Assembly: GCF_000423225.1 (NCBI RefSeq)
Contig: NZ_AUHO01000007.1
Span: 496,001 to 560,000 of the forward strand
Source of the DNA: Kaistia adipata DSM 17808
Lineage (GTDB): Bacteria; Pseudomonadota; Alphaproteobacteria; Rhizobiales; Kaistiaceae
Direction of reading: 5' to 3'
Length of the DNA stretch: 64,000 nucleotides
Below are positions 1 through 7,939 of the stretch, piece after piece. Positions within the stretch are counted from its first letter, which is position 1. Each line of letters opens with the position of its first letter. Made by a program: the position numbers and the translations under genes. The notes beneath the pieces were generated by a model. It searched no databases and had not been told where the DNA came from. It saw only the letters and a program-made list of their open reading frames with translations.

Positions 1-1
1 C

Positions 2-616
2 CCGGTCGTCGTGCCGCGCCATTCGAACGGCGCCACCGGATATTACTCGGTGATCTACACGCTCGCCGACGGCCCCTACAAGACGATCGACGACCTGAAG
101 GGCAAGACGCTCGCGCTCGTCGATTCCAACTCGACCTCCGGCAACAACGCGCCGCGCTTCTTCCTGAACCGCGACGGCAAGGACGTCGACACGTTCTTCG
201 GCAAGGCGATCTTCGCCGGCAGCCATGACAACGCCGTCCTGGCGCTGGCCCAGGGCACCGTCGACGCCGCCGCCAATTCCTGGAACTCGGAAGACGATTC
301 CAACCTGACCCGCATGATCTCCAAGGGCATTCTCAAGAATGCCGACGGCAAGCCGATGACGAAGGAAGACTTCCGCATCGTCTTCAAGACCGACTTCCTG
401 CCCGAGGGCCCGTATTCGGTGCTGTCGTCGCTGCCGGCCGACCTGAAGGGTCAGATCAAGCAGGCCTTCCTCGACATGCCGAAGAGCGACGCCAAGGGCT
501 TCGCGGCGCTTTCGGACGGCAAGGACACCGAGTTCGTCGCCGTCGAGCCGGCCGCCCTGCAGCCGGTCATCGACATGGTCAAGTTCAACGACGAGCAGCG
601 CAAGAAGGGCTCCTGA
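2..616 (+). CDS. phnD: Phosphonate ABC transporter substrate-binding protein, C-terminal part
   Basis: This is a partial gene whose 5' end lies before the window; the frame is open from base 2. The visible 204 residues are the C-terminal lobe of a periplasmic phosphonate-binding protein. They contain the typical 'DDLKGKTLALVDSNSTSG' stretch that follows the first hinge, and a C-terminal helical segment ending in KKGS. The family captures phosphonates in the periplasm and delivers them to PhnE. Two phnE genes follow directly, and a complete phn operon lies downstream, which supports the assignment. phnC presumably lies further upstream, outside the window. The exact ligand (phosphonate, phosphite or ester) cannot be read from the fragment. 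Confidence 0.85.
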   Translation, partial: PVVVPRHSNGATGYYSVIYTLADGPYKTIDDLKGKTLALVDSNSTSGNNAPRFFLNRDGKDVDTFFGKAIFAGSHDNAVLALAQGTVDAAANSWNSEDDSNLTRMISKGILKNADGKPMTKEDFRIVFKTDFLPEGPYSVLSSLPADLKGQIKQAFLDMPKSDAKGFAALSDGKDTEFVAVEPAALQPVIDMVKFNDEQRKKGS

Positions 617-638
617 GCCTCTTCGCGCCTATTCCTGG

Positions 639-665
639 GGCGGCCGGTCATCCGGCCGCCTTTTT
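639..665 (+). terminator. Rho-independent terminator or attenuator between phnD and phnE1
   Basis: A perfect 9-bp stem (GGCGGCCGG, 639-647, and CCGGCCGCC, 652-660) with a 4-nt loop is followed by TTTTT (661-665). It lies 23 nt after the phnD stop and before the permease genes. It probably lets the binding protein be made in excess over the permeases rather than ending the operon. Confidence 0.75.
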
Positions 666-729
666 CGTAACCGGCCGCATGTCGCGGTGTCCGCCCCGGG
701 GCGGATGAAGAACGAGCGGAGACGGCCCC

Positions 730-1614
730 TTGGCAACCGCCATTGCAAAGCTTCCGGACCAGCAGGCGGCGGCGCTCCGCCGAGCCTATGCCCAGTCCGT
801 ATCGGCCAAGCGCATGAAGCTGCTGGCCGCGCTCGCCGTCCTGGCGATCCTGATCGTCATCAGCGCGCAGATGGCCGATGTCCGGCTCGGAAAGCTCGTC
901 GCCAATATCGGCAATTTCGGCTCCTTCATCAGCCGCACCCTGCCGACGATCACCTTCGACAACTTCTTCGGCGATATCCGCGCCTGGTACTGGAATTTCG
1001 GCGGCTGGTTCCGCCTGCTGGTCGAGACCATCCTGATCGCCTATCTCGGCACGCTGCTTGGCGGCGTGATCGCGTTCTGCCTCTGCTTTTTCGCCGCCGC
1101 CAATCTGGTCCGCCACAAGACGACCCGTTTCGTCGCGCGCCGCGTCCTCGAATTCTGCCGCACGGTGCCGGACATCGTCTTCGCGCTGATCTTCGTCATC
1201 GCCTTCGGCCTCGGCCCGATGGCGGGCGTGCTGGCGCTGACGATCCACACCGCTGGCGCGCTCGGCAAGTTGTTCGCCGAGGTGGTCGAGAACATCGACA
1301 TGAAGCCGGTCGAGGGGCTGGCGGCGACCGGCGCCTCCTGGCTGCAGACTGTCCGCTTCGCCGTGCTGCCGCAGGTCTCGGCCGGCTTCGCCTCCTACGG
1401 GCTGCTCCGCTTCGAGATCAATGTGCGCGGCGCCGGCGTGATGGGCTTCGTCGGGGCCGGCGGCATCGGCCAGGAGTTCTTGATCGCCATCCGCAATTTC
1501 TACTACACCGACGTCAGCGCCATCCTGCTGATGATCATCGTCACCGTGATCCTGATCGATCTCGGCACGGAGCAGATCCGCCACCGGCTGATCGGCATGG
1601 AGCGCATGCGATGA
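730..1614 (+). CDS. phnE: Phosphonate ABC transporter permease PhnE (first copy)
   Basis: A 294-residue inner-membrane permease with a first membrane segment near residues 30-48 and several more after residue 90. Near residue 195 it has the permease loop 'EGLAATGASWLQTVRFAVLPQV'-type EAA motif (quoted here in part: EGLAATGASWLQTVRF) that contacts the ATPase. The start is TTG at 730, preceded by GGAGA about 8 nt upstream; no ATG fits. It overlaps the second permease by ATGA. Duplicated phnE genes forming a heterodimeric channel are common in rhizobia. Confidence 0.88.
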   Translation: MATAIAKLPDQQAAALRRAYAQSVSAKRMKLLAALAVLAILIVISAQMADVRLGKLVANIGNFGSFISRTLPTITFDNFFGDIRAWYWNFGGWFRLLVETILIAYLGTLLGGVIAFCLCFFAAANLVRHKTTRFVARRVLEFCRTVPDIVFALIFVIAFGLGPMAGVLALTIHTAGALGKLFAEVVENIDMKPVEGLAATGASWLQTVRFAVLPQVSAGFASYGLLRFEINVRGAGVMGFVGAGGIGQEFLIAIRNFYYTDVSAILLMIIVTVILIDLGTEQIRHRLIGMERMR

Positions 1615-2501
1615 CTTCCGTTTCCACCTCCCTCGACGCTGGCCGCCACGCGATCCGCGACGCCGCGATCGCCGATCTCGGCGGCCTCCGCGCCCGCCAC
1701 CCCGCCGCCTTCGCGACGTCGGTCGGCAAGCGGGTTCTGACGATCGGCATTCTCGTCGCCGCCGTGCTGCTGGCGCTTGGCGCCATGGTCTGGCTCGATT
1801 TCTCGCTGGTGCGGATCTGGAACGGCCTGCATCGGCTCGGCCAGTTCGCCGTGCTGATGATCCCGCCGATGCCGGAGGGCCGCTTCGAAGCCTTCTCCAT
1901 CGCGCTCGGCGAGACGCTGGCGATCGCCTTCCTTGGCACGCTGACGGCGGCGATCCTCGCCTTCCCGGTCGCCTTCCTGGCGGCCAAGAACGTCATCCCG
2001 AACATCTTCGTGCATTTCGGCATGCGCCGGACCTTCGACGTCTTCCGCTCGGTCGACACGCTGATCTGGGCGCTGATGTGGATCAACGTCGTCGGGCTCG
2101 GGCCGTTCGCCGGCGTGCTGGCCATCGCCTGCGCCGATTTCGGCGCCTTCGGCAAATTGTTCTCCGAGGCGATCGAGGCGACGGACAACAAGGCGGTCGA
2201 GGGCATCGCCGCTTCGGGCGGCGGCAAGGCGCATCAGGTCCGCTTCGGCCTGGTGCCGCAGGTCTTCCCGGTGATCGCCAGCCAGGTGCTCTATTTCTTC
2301 GAATCCAACACCCGCTCGGCCACCATCATCGGCATTGTCGGCGCCGGTGGCGTCGGTTCCTACCTGACCGAGCTGATCCGCGTGCTCGAGCTGAAGCAGG
2401 TCGCCTTCCTGATCCTGATGATCCTCGTCACGGTCGCGATCATCGATTTCGTCTCGTCGAAGCTGCGCATGGCGGTGATCGGCAAGTCGAAGATGGTGTG
2501 A
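1611..2501 (+). CDS. phnE: Phosphonate ABC transporter permease PhnE (second copy)
   Basis: A 296-residue integral membrane permease. After a ~45-residue cytoplasmic N-terminus come hydrophobic segments (around residues 45-62, 95-125, 150-185 and 255-285) and an EAA-type loop 'VEGIAASGGGKAHQVRF' close to residue 205. It probably pairs with the preceding PhnE as a heterodimer served by an upstream PhnC ATPase. The ATG lies inside the previous stop (ATGA), which indicates translational coupling. It is the last gene of the transporter transcript; the convergent phnF gene follows. Confidence 0.88.
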   Translation: MTSVSTSLDAGRHAIRDAAIADLGGLRARHPAAFATSVGKRVLTIGILVAAVLLALGAMVWLDFSLVRIWNGLHRLGQFAVLMIPPMPEGRFEAFSIALGETLAIAFLGTLTAAILAFPVAFLAAKNVIPNIFVHFGMRRTFDVFRSVDTLIWALMWINVVGLGPFAGVLAIACADFGAFGKLFSEAIEATDNKAVEGIAASGGGKAHQVRFGLVPQVFPVIASQVLYFFESNTRSATIIGIVGAGGVGSYLTELIRVLELKQVAFLILMILVTVAIIDFVSSKLRMAVIGKSKMV

Positions 2502-2572
2502 GGTTTGTCTCGCTGAGACGTCGTGCGTGCTTCGAGACGCCGCTCTTCGAGCTGCTCCTCAGCAGGCTATCC

Positions 2573-2599
2573 TTCACCTCTCCCTCAGGGAGAGGTGAA
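2573..2599. repeat. Short palindromic intergenic repeat
   Basis: A 27-nt near-perfect palindrome with TTCACCTCTCCCT arms and a single central base. It is the core unit of the larger repeats at 10474-10600, 18964-19091 and 33303-33426. It lies between the convergent phnE2 and phnF genes and could fold as a hairpin in either transcript. Confidence 0.8.
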
Positions 2600-2633
2600 A
2601 GCACGGCGGATCATCTCACCCGGGCAGGGAGCC

Positions 2634-3395
2634 TCAGCTCTCCATCACCAGCTCGACGCGGTCGACCGGGAAGGCGGCGCGGGTGAACTGGATTGGCGCG
2701 CCGTCGGCGTCGACGTTCAGGCTCTCGACCGTCAGTAGCAGGCGCCCCGGCGCGAGATCGAGCTTCAGCGCCTCCTCCGGCCCGGCGGCGCGGGCCGAGA
2801 CCCGCGTCTCGTGCCGGCGATAGTCGGCGACGCCGCAGGCCTGGAGTGCCGCGGTCACCGTGCCGAGCGAGCGATAGGCCTCGATCAGGCCGGCGAAGCG
2901 GGGCAGGGGGAAATGGGCGGTGCCGAGCGAGATCGGCGTCCCGTCCGCCATGCGCACCGTGTCGAGCCGCACGACCGGCGCACCCTCGGCGATGCCGAGC
3001 TGGGCCGCGACCTGGCGGTCGGCGGTGGTCTCGAAGGCATCGAGCAGCTTGCCGCCCGCCTCGCGCCCGGCGCGGGAGACGTTCTCCGAAAAGCGCGTGC
3101 GCGTGCCGATGGGATAGGCGATCGGCCGGTCCTCGACGAAGGTGCCGCGTCCCTGCGTCGCACGCACCAGGCCGCGTGACGCCAGTTCCGCCAGGCTGCG
3201 GCGCACCGTGTGGCGGTTGACGCCGAATCGGGTGGCGAGCTGGCTCTCGGTCGGCAATTGCATGCCGGGGCCGAGCCGGCCGGCGCGGATATCGGCCTCG
3301 ATCTCGTCGGCGATCTGCCGCCAGGCGGCGATGCCGCGCCCGCGGGCGATCTCCGTCACGTGGCTGTCGTCCGTGGGGCGCATTGTGTCTGTCAT
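2634..3395 (-). CDS. phnF: GntR/HutC-family regulator of phosphonate genes (PhnF)
   Basis: A 253-residue GntR regulator. The N-terminal winged helix (residues ~20-85) includes LPTESQLATRFGVNRHTVRR, and a UTRA-type ligand-binding domain fills the rest. It is divergent from phnG with only 67 bp between the two starts, and that gap holds a clear palindrome (3424-3443). It probably represses the phn operon and itself. The ATG at 3395 is preferred; an in-frame ATG at 3419 would add eight residues but has no ribosome-binding site and would start against the operator. Confidence 0.85.
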   Translation of the reverse strand: MTDTMRPTDDSHVTEIARGRGIAAWRQIADEIEADIRAGRLGPGMQLPTESQLATRFGVNRHTVRRSLAELASRGLVRATQGRGTFVEDRPIAYPIGTRTRFSENVSRAGREAGGKLLDAFETTADRQVAAQLGIAEGAPVVRLDTVRMADGTPISLGTAHFPLPRFAGLIEAYRSLGTVTAALQACGVADYRRHETRVSARAAGPEEALKLDLAPGRLLLTVESLNVDADGAPIQFTRAAFPVDRVELVMES

Positions 3396-3423
3396 CAAAT
3401 CGTCACTGGACCTGTTCATTGAG

Positions 3424-3443
3424 TTGTCTATACCATTAGACAA
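3424..3443. promoter_or_regulatory. Probable PhnF operator
   Basis: TTGTCTATACCATTAGACAA has 7-bp perfect inverted arms (TTGTCTA/TAGACAA) around a 6-bp centre. It lies between the divergent phnF and phnG starts. The bottom strand contains TGGTATAGAC, which resembles the TGGTATAGACCA site I recall for mycobacterial PhnF. Binding here would control both directions. Confidence 0.75.
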
Positions 3444-3462
3444 ATCCGATGAGAAGCCTTTG

Positions 3463-3951
3463 ATGGATCTGGTCATGCGACAACAAGCACTGGGCGCGCC
3501 GCCGGCCCAAAATCCCGAGATCGCCGCCCGGCAGGCGGTGATGGCGACCTGCACCGGCGCCACGACGACCGAGCTGGAGCAGGCGCTCGGTAGCCTCGGC
3601 CCGATTCCGGCCGCCAGCGATCTGCGCGGCACGGAGCCGGGCCTCGTCATGCTGCGCGGCCGCATGGGCGGCGACGGCAACGCCTTCAACCTCGGCGAGG
3701 CGACGGTGACCCGCGCCGCCGTGCGGCTGGAGGACGGCCGCACCGGCTTCGCCTACCAGCTCGGCCGCGACGCCGCGAAGGCACGTACCGCCGCCATCCT
3801 GGACGCGCTCTGGCAGGGCCCCGAGCGCGACGCCGTCGAGGCCGCGCTCGCCCCGGTACGCCAGCGGCTGGCCGACGAGGCCGCCGCCAAGGCGCGCCGC
3901 GTTGCCGCCACCCGCGTCAATTTCTTCACCATGGTTCGCGGAGAGGATTGA
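3463..3951 (+). CDS. phnG: C-P lyase complex subunit PhnG
   Basis: A 162-residue protein, close to the ~150 residues usual for PhnG. It is a subunit of the PhnGHIJ core that moves phosphonate onto ATP to give the ribose 1-triphosphonate route intermediate. The conserved stretches 'LRGRMGGDGNAFNLGEATVTR' (LRGRMGGDGNAFNLGE in part) and 'AATRVNFFTMVRGED' identify it. The ATG at 3463 has GAGAAG 7 nt upstream; MRQQ at 3475 is a possible later start. It is the first gene of the lyase operon and overlaps phnH by TGATG. Confidence 0.9.
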   Translation: MDLVMRQQALGAPPAQNPEIAARQAVMATCTGATTTELEQALGSLGPIPAASDLRGTEPGLVMLRGRMGGDGNAFNLGEATVTRAAVRLEDGRTGFAYQLGRDAAKARTAAILDALWQGPERDAVEAALAPVRQRLADEAAAKARRVAATRVNFFTMVRGED

Positions 3952-4550
3952 TGTCCGCCCCCGTCATTACCGCCGGCTTCGCCGATCCCGTCATCGCGGC
4001 CCAGGCGCATTTCCATGCGCTCATGGACGCGCTCGCGCGTCCGGGCTCGATCCATGATTTCCCCGCCGCGCTCGACGCGCCGGCGCCGTTGACGCCGGAG
4101 CTCGCGGCAACAGCGCTGACGCTGGTCGATCACGAGGTCACGCTCTGGCTCGACGCGCCGCTCGCGGCGTCGAAGGCGGTCGTCGATTATCTGCGCTTTC
4201 ACACCGGCGCCCGCATCGTCGCCGATCCGGCCGAAGCAGCCTTCGCGCTCGTCTCTGACGTCGCCGCCATGCCGGCGCTCGCCGAATTCGGGCAGGGCTC
4301 GGACGAATATCCCGACCGGTCGACGACCATCGTCGTCGCCGTCGAGGCGCTCGCCGCCGACGGTTCGCTCCAACTCGCCGGACCCGGCATCCGCGACCGT
4401 GCCCGTATCGGCATCGCGTCCTGGCCGGCCGGCCTCACCGCAGAGATCGCCGCGAATGGCGCGCAGTTCCCGCGCGGCGTCGATCTCGTCTTCACAGCAA
4501 GCGGCCAGGTCGCCGCGCTGCCGCGCACGACGCGCGTTTCGGAGGTCTGA
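3951..4550 (+). CDS. phnH: C-P lyase complex subunit PhnH
   Basis: A 199-residue PhnH, a PLP-transferase-like-fold protein without PLP, part of the PhnGHIJ core complex in the cytoplasm. The N-terminus 'GFADPVIAAQAHFHALMDALA' (family signature F-x-D-x-V-x-x-x-Q-x-x-FR-x-x-x-x-A) and the segment LVDHEVTLWLD are characteristic. The ATG at 3951 overlaps the phnG stop, and the phnI ATG lies 2 nt after its own stop, so translation is probably coupled through phnG-H-I. Confidence 0.9.
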   Translation: MSAPVITAGFADPVIAAQAHFHALMDALARPGSIHDFPAALDAPAPLTPELAATALTLVDHEVTLWLDAPLAASKAVVDYLRFHTGARIVADPAEAAFALVSDVAAMPALAEFGQGSDEYPDRSTTIVVAVEALAADGSLQLAGPGIRDRARIGIASWPAGLTAEIAANGAQFPRGVDLVFTASGQVAALPRTTRVSEV

Positions 4551-4552
4551 GC

Positions 4553-5647
4553 ATGTATGTCGCCGTCAAGGGTGGCGAGGAAGCGATCGACAACGCGCAT
4601 GGGTTGCTCGCGCATGAGCGGCGCGGTCCCGTCTCGATCCCCGATCTCTCGCCCGACCAGATCGAAAACCAGCTGGCGCTCGCCGTCGACCGCGTCATGG
4701 CCGAGGGTTCGCTCTATGACCCGGCGCTCGCGGCGCTCGCCATCAAGCAGGCGCGCGGCGACCTGATCGAGGCGATCTTCCTCGTCCGTGCCTTCCGCAC
4801 GACGCTGCCGCGTTTCGGTAATGCCGAGCCGGTGGAGACGGGCGCCATGGCGATCGAGCGCCGCATCTCCGCCACCTTCAAGGACCTGCCCGGCGGGCAG
4901 GTGCTGGGTCCGACCTTCGACTACACCCATCGCCTGATCGACTTCCTGCTCGCCGCCGGTGTCACACCGCCGGCGCCGGCCGAGGTCACGACCGAACAGG
5001 AAGCGTCCCCTCGGGTGACGGATCTGCTCGACGGCGAGGGGCTGATCGAGCAGGAGCTGCGCGACGACGGCGCCGAGGTCGGCGATCTGACCCGCGCGCC
5101 GCTCGATTTCCCTGCCGACCGCGATCTCCGCCTGCAGGCGCTCGCCCGTGGCGACGAGGGCTTCCTGCTGGCGCTCGGCTATTCGACCCAGCGCGGCTAT
5201 GGCCGCACCCATCCCTTCGTCGGCGAGATCCGCTTCGGCGAGGTGATGGCCGAGTTCGTGCCGGAGGAGCTCGGCTTCGCCGTGCCGCTCGGGACCGTGT
5301 CGCTGACCGAGTGCCAGATGGTCAACCAGTTCCATGGTTCGGCCGAGCTGCCGCCGCAGTTCACGCGGGGCTACGGCCTCGTCTTCGGCCAGAGCGAGCG
5401 CAAGGCGATGTCGATGTCGCTGGTCGACCGGGCGCTCCGCACCCGCGAGTTCGGCGAGGACGTCGTCGCTCCGGCGCAGGACGAGGAATTCGTGCTGTCG
5501 CATTGCGACAACGTCCAGGCGACCGGCTTCGTCGAGCATCTGAAGCTGCCGCACTACGTCGATTTCCAGGCCGAGCTCGGGCTCGTCCGCCAGATGCGCG
5601 CCGAATACATGGCGCGCCAGCAAGAGCTGAAGGAGGCGGCGGAATGA
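4553..5647 (+). CDS. phnI: C-P lyase complex subunit PhnI (nucleosidase)
   Basis: A 364-residue PhnI. In the known pathway this subunit, with PhnG, H and L, displaces adenine from ATP by phosphonate to form alpha-D-ribose 1-methylphosphonate 5-triphosphate. Visible hallmarks are 'MYVAVKGGEEAIDNAHGLL' at the N-terminus, and SYSTQRGYGRTHPF-like 'YSTQRGYGRTHPFVGEIR' and 'SLTECQMVNQFHG' in the C-terminal half. The length matches the family (~355). It overlaps phnJ by ATGA. Confidence 0.93.
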   Translation: MYVAVKGGEEAIDNAHGLLAHERRGPVSIPDLSPDQIENQLALAVDRVMAEGSLYDPALAALAIKQARGDLIEAIFLVRAFRTTLPRFGNAEPVETGAMAIERRISATFKDLPGGQVLGPTFDYTHRLIDFLLAAGVTPPAPAEVTTEQEASPRVTDLLDGEGLIEQELRDDGAEVGDLTRAPLDFPADRDLRLQALARGDEGFLLALGYSTQRGYGRTHPFVGEIRFGEVMAEFVPEELGFAVPLGTVSLTECQMVNQFHGSAELPPQFTRGYGLVFGQSERKAMSMSLVDRALRTREFGEDVVAPAQDEEFVLSHCDNVQATGFVEHLKLPHYVDFQAELGLVRQMRAEYMARQQELKEAAE

Positions 5648-6528
5648 GCGCCGTGGCAGCGCCGCAGGCGAGCGGCTACAACTTCGCCTATCTCGACGAG
5701 CAGACCAAGCGGATGATCCGCCGCGCGATCCTGAAGGGGATCGCCATCCCCGGCTACCAGGTGCCGTTTGCAAGTCGCGAAATGCCGATGCCCTATGGCT
5801 GGGGCACCGGCGGCGTGCAGGTGACGGCGGCGATCATCGGCCCGGACGACGTGCTGAAGGTGATCGACCAAGGCTCGGACGACACCACCAACGCCGTCTC
5901 GATCCGGAAATTCTTCGCCAAGACGGCCGGCGTCGCGACGACGACGGAGACGAAGGCGGCGACGATCATCCAGACGCGCCACCGGATCCCCGAGCGGACG
6001 CTGACCGAAAAGCAGACGATCGTCTACCAGGTGCCGATCCCGGAGCCGCTCCGCTTCCTCGAGCCGCGCGAGACCGAAACGCGGAAACTGCATGCGCTCG
6101 CCGACTACGGGCTGATGCATGTGAAGCTCTACGAGGACATTGCCCGGCACGGCCACATCGCCACCACCTACGACTATCCGGTCGAGGTCGCGGATCGCTA
6201 TGTGATGAACCCGTCGCCGACGCCGAAGTTCGACAATCCGAAGATGCACATGTCGGAGGCGCTGCAATTGTTCGGCGCCGGCCGCGAGAAGCGCATCTAT
6301 GCCGTGCCGCCCTTCACCAAGGTACGGAGCCTCGATTTCGAGGATCATCCTTTCGAGGTGCAGAAGTTCGACAAGCCCTGCGCGCTCTGCGCCGCGACCA
6401 ATGTCTATCTCGACGAGGTCGTGCTCGATGATCGCGGCGGGCGGATGTTCGTCTGCTCGGACTCCGATCATTGCGAGGAGCGTCGTGCCGAGGGTCATCG
6501 CGGCGAGCTTTCGGGGGAGGCCGCCTGA
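5644..6528 (+). CDS. phnJ: Alpha-D-ribose 1-methylphosphonate 5-phosphate C-P lyase PhnJ
   Basis: A 294-residue radical-SAM C-P lyase, the enzyme that breaks the carbon-phosphorus bond. Near the C-terminus it has the exact cysteine spacing of the family, C-x2-C-x21-C-x5-C (CALC ... FVC-SDSDHC), which provides the 4Fe-4S ligands and the catalytic cysteine. The N-terminal 'YNFAYLDEQTKRMIRR' and the 'PMPYGWGTGG' motif are also typical. The start at 5644 is set by the ATGA overlap with phnI. Confidence 0.96.
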   Translation: MSAVAAPQASGYNFAYLDEQTKRMIRRAILKGIAIPGYQVPFASREMPMPYGWGTGGVQVTAAIIGPDDVLKVIDQGSDDTTNAVSIRKFFAKTAGVATTTETKAATIIQTRHRIPERTLTEKQTIVYQVPIPEPLRFLEPRETETRKLHALADYGLMHVKLYEDIARHGHIATTYDYPVEVADRYVMNPSPTPKFDNPKMHMSEALQLFGAGREKRIYAVPPFTKVRSLDFEDHPFEVQKFDKPCALCAATNVYLDEVVLDDRGGRMFVCSDSDHCEERRAEGHRGELSGEAA

Positions 6529-7154
6529 TGGACGCGCTCTCGATCCGCAAGGCGACCGAGGCGGACCTGCCAGATCTTCTCCGCCTCTACGGGCAGCCGG
6601 ACTTCAACAATGGCCGCGTCACCACGCTCGACGCGGCCAGGGCGACGCTCGCCCGCATGGCGACCTATCCGGATTTCGCCGCCTATTGCGCCGAGTTCGA
6701 TGGCGCGATCGTCGGCTCCTTCTCGCTGATGATCATCGACAACCTCGCCCATTGGGGCATGGCGTCGGCGCTGGTCGAGAACGTCGTCGTGGCGAGCGGC
6801 CACCAGGGCGAGGGCATTGGCCGCGCCATGATCCGGGCGGCCTTCCGGTTGGCGGAAGAGAAGGGCGCCTACAAGGTGGCGCTCTCCTCCAATGTCCGCT
6901 CGACCCGGGCGCACGAATTCTACGAGAGCCTCGGCTTCGAGAAATACGGCTTCAGCTTCCGGCTGGAGCCCGTTCCGGGCCGGAAGCCCTCCCCCCTTGT
7001 GGGGGAGGGTTGGGTGGGGGGAGCGCCTCCACCTGCCGAGGCCCCGACGGGTACATCCCGCCCGGCATCGGCGCCGGTACCCCCCTCTCCAACTCTCCCC
7101 CACAAGGGGGGAGAGGGCTCGCCCGAGTCCCCCATCGACGGACGCGCATCATGA
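6528..7154 (+). CDS. GNAT acetyltransferase inside the C-P lyase operon, with a repeat-encoded tail
   Basis: A 208-residue protein. Residues 1-147 form a GNAT fold with the acetyl-CoA motif GHQGEGIG (91-98) and FYESLGF (131-137). Residues ~150-208 are read through a palindromic repeat and look unstructured (rich in P, G and S). The gene lies between phnJ and phnK with a TGATG overlap upstream and an ATGA overlap downstream, so it is a true operon member. By position it may play a PhnO-like role (N-acetylation of aminoalkylphosphonates), but sequence alone does not prove this. Confidence 0.8.
   Translation: MDALSIRKATEADLPDLLRLYGQPDFNNGRVTTLDAARATLARMATYPDFAAYCAEFDGAIVGSFSLMIIDNLAHWGMASALVENVVVASGHQGEGIGRAMIRAAFRLAEEKGAYKVALSSNVRSTRAHEFYESLGFEKYGFSFRLEPVPGRKPSPLVGEGWVGGAPPPAEAPTGTSRPASAPVPPSPTLPHKGGEGSPESPIDGRAS
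6987..7117. repeat. Palindromic repeat lying inside the GNAT coding region
   Basis: The left arm (CCCTCCCCCCTTGTGGGGGA, starting 6987) and the right arm (TCTCCCCCACAAGGGGGGAG, ending near 7114) are inverted copies that flank a ~70-nt spacer. It is the CTCCCCC/GGGGGAG relative of the intergenic palindromes seen elsewhere in the window. Here it stays in frame and encodes the C-terminal tail of the acetyltransferase, stopping 34 nt before the phnK start. Confidence 0.75.
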
Positions 7155-7939
7155 CGGCCAATCTGAACGACAAACCGCTTCTTTCCGCCCGCAACCTTGG
7201 CAAGCATTACGGCCAGCGGCTCGGTTGTCGCGATGTCAGCTTCGACCTCTATGAGGGCGAGGTGCTCGCCGTGGTCGGCGAATCCGGCTCCGGCAAGTCG
7301 ACCCTGCTCAGCCTGCTCGCGACCGAGCTCGCGCCGACCGCCGGCCGCGTCGACTACCGCATGCGCGACGGCGAGACGCGCAACCTGTTCGACCTTTCCG
7401 AGGCCGAGCGTCGCTTCCTGCTCCGCACCGACTGGGGCTTTGTCCGCCAGGACGCCCGCGACGGACTGCGCATGGGCGTCTCCGCCGGTGGCAATGTCGG
7501 CGAGCGGCTGATGGCGGTCGGTGGCCGCCACTATGGCCGCATCCGCGACACGGCGAGCGACTGGCTCAACCGCGTCGAGATCGGGCCGGAGCGGATCGAC
7601 GACCTGCCGAAGAGCTTCTCCGGCGGCATGCGCCAGCGCCTGCAGATCGCCCGCAACCTCGTCACCCATCCGCGCCTCGTCTTCATGGACGAGCCGACGT
7701 CGAGCCTCGACGTCTCGGTGCAGGCGCGCCTGCTCGACCTGATCCGCGGCCTCGTCACGGAACTCGGCCTCGCCGTCATCATCGTCACCCACGACCTCGC
7801 CGTCGCCCGGCTGCTGTCGCACCGGATCATGGTGATGCGGCAGGGACGGGTGATCGAGACAGGCCTCACCGACCAGGTGCTGGACGATCCGCGCGAGGCC
7901 TACACGCAGCTTCTCGTTTCCTCGGTGCTCGCAGCATGA
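7151..7939 (+). CDS. phnK: C-P lyase system ATP-binding protein PhnK
   Basis: A 262-residue ABC-type ATPase that binds the PhnGHIJ core. Walker A is GESGSGKST (43-51), the signature is SGGMRQRLQIARNL, Walker B is LVFMDEPTSSLD, and the H-loop is VTHD. There is no membrane domain. In E. coli PhnK docks on PhnJ, and PhnL can bind on top of it. The start is set by the ATGA overlap with the acetyltransferase, and its own stop overlaps phnL by ATGA. Confidence 0.93.
   Translation: MTANLNDKPLLSARNLGKHYGQRLGCRDVSFDLYEGEVLAVVGESGSGKSTLLSLLATELAPTAGRVDYRMRDGETRNLFDLSEAERRFLLRTDWGFVRQDARDGLRMGVSAGGNVGERLMAVGGRHYGRIRDTASDWLNRVEIGPERIDDLPKSFSGGMRQRLQIARNLVTHPRLVFMDEPTSSLDVSVQARLLDLIRGLVTELGLAVIIVTHDLAVARLLSHRIMVMRQGRVIETGLTDQVLDDPREAYTQLLVSSVLAA

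Noticed and set aside
451-1584. Long minus-strand open frame opposite phnE1
   Set aside because: The translation is extremely rich in D, E, R, H and Q, as expected from the antisense of high-GC coding DNA, and it conflicts with clear PhnE motifs on the plus strand.
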